NCBI GenBank assembly: GCA_029857855.1 | Contig: JAOUGG010000150.1 | Location: forward strand, 1 to 6,433 | Direction: 5' to 3' | DNA: 6,433 bases | Source of the DNA: Acidimicrobiia bacterium | GTDB lineage: Bacteria > Actinomycetota > Acidimicrobiia > Acidimicrobiales > SZUA-35 | In this document: positions 6,322-6,433 of the stretch, piece after piece | How positions within the stretch are numbered: the first letter of the stretch is position 1 | Layout of the letters: each line of letters begins with the position of its first letter | Position numbers and translations under genes: made by a program | The notes under the pieces: generated by a model | The model's database searches: none | Told to the model about the DNA's origin: nothing | Seen by the model: only the letters and a program-made list of their open reading frames with translations

Positions 6322-6433
6322 GTGGCATCGGGGAACGGGAGACGATTCGTCGACAGGCACGGAATCGGGGTCACGGCCGCGGCCGCGGTTGCCATCGCTT
6401 TGCTCATCACTGGCTTCGGTCCGTTCGGACCGG
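6322..6433 (+). CDS. Exported or membrane protein, N-terminal fragment (3' truncated by window edge)
   Basis: A GTG start with a strong ribosome binding site opens a frame that continues through the end of the window, 37 codons. It reads VASGNGRRFVDRHGIG followed by the hydrophobic run VTAAAAVAIALLITGF (about residues 17-32) and then GPFGP. Basic residues (RR, R, H) before a hydrophobic stretch indicate a signal peptide or signal anchor with the N-terminus inside. The gene starts 45 bases after the cupredoxin stop in the same direction, so it may share its transcript and could be a membrane partner of the copper protein. The family cannot be recognised from this fragment. Confidence 0.65.
   Translation, partial: MASGNGRRFVDRHGIGVTAAAAVAIALLITGFGPFGP

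Noticed and set aside
6372..6390. GGCCGCGGCCGCGG run
   Set aside because: It encodes the alanine-rich hydrophobic segment of the terminal protein and is explained by codon bias.

Overview
This is a high-GC bacterial window with dense coding, GTG starts, closely packed genes and no RNA genes, phage genes, CRISPR or insertion sequences. The protein styles suggest an actinobacterium: a form II CoxL-like molybdenum hydroxylase, a retinol-dehydrogenase-type SDR beginning MSWTT, a GARPAG-type flavin monooxygenase, an AAE-rich TetR regulator and a plastocyanin-like lipoprotein. Acidimicrobiia-like lineages are my best guess, but that is impression rather than proof.

Layout. Positions 1-129 hold the C-terminal end of an OmpA-like peptidoglycan-binding protein, followed 15 bases later by a small single-span membrane protein (145-450). 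Convergent to these, on the minus strand, lie an FAD-dependent oxidoreductase of the PHBH/geranylgeranyl-reductase type (465-1646) and, upstream of it in the same orientation, a 775-residue molybdopterin-binding large subunit of the xanthine dehydrogenase/aldehyde oxidase/CoxL family (1766-4093). The latter has the AYRGAGR signature of form II (non-canonical) CoxL. A 258-base divergent intergenic region (4094-4351) contains a 17-bp tandem duplication and a striking pair of palindromic operators. To its right on the plus strand are a short-chain dehydrogenase whose reading frame is broken by an internal loss of about 40 codons (4352-5172), a TetR-family repressor 11 bases further on (5184-5810), a cupredoxin lipoprotein that looks leaderless (5887-6276) and the start of a secreted or membrane protein that runs off the window (6322-6433).

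How the genes may work together. The palindromes between the molybdenum hydroxylase and SDR/TetR genes are the expected binding sites of the TetR protein. The simplest reading is a small-molecule-responsive repressor controlling a divergent set of oxidoreductases: Mo hydroxylase plus flavoprotein to the left, SDR plus the repressor itself to the right. The partner subunits normally needed by a CoxL-type enzyme (the FAD medium subunit and the 2Fe-2S small subunit) are not in the window. The SDR looks non-functional as read, lacking its NNAG segment. The substrate is unknown. I did not find a clearly novel multi-gene system; the observations most worth checking are the operator architecture, the orphan CoxL/flavoprotein pairing and the SDR deletion.
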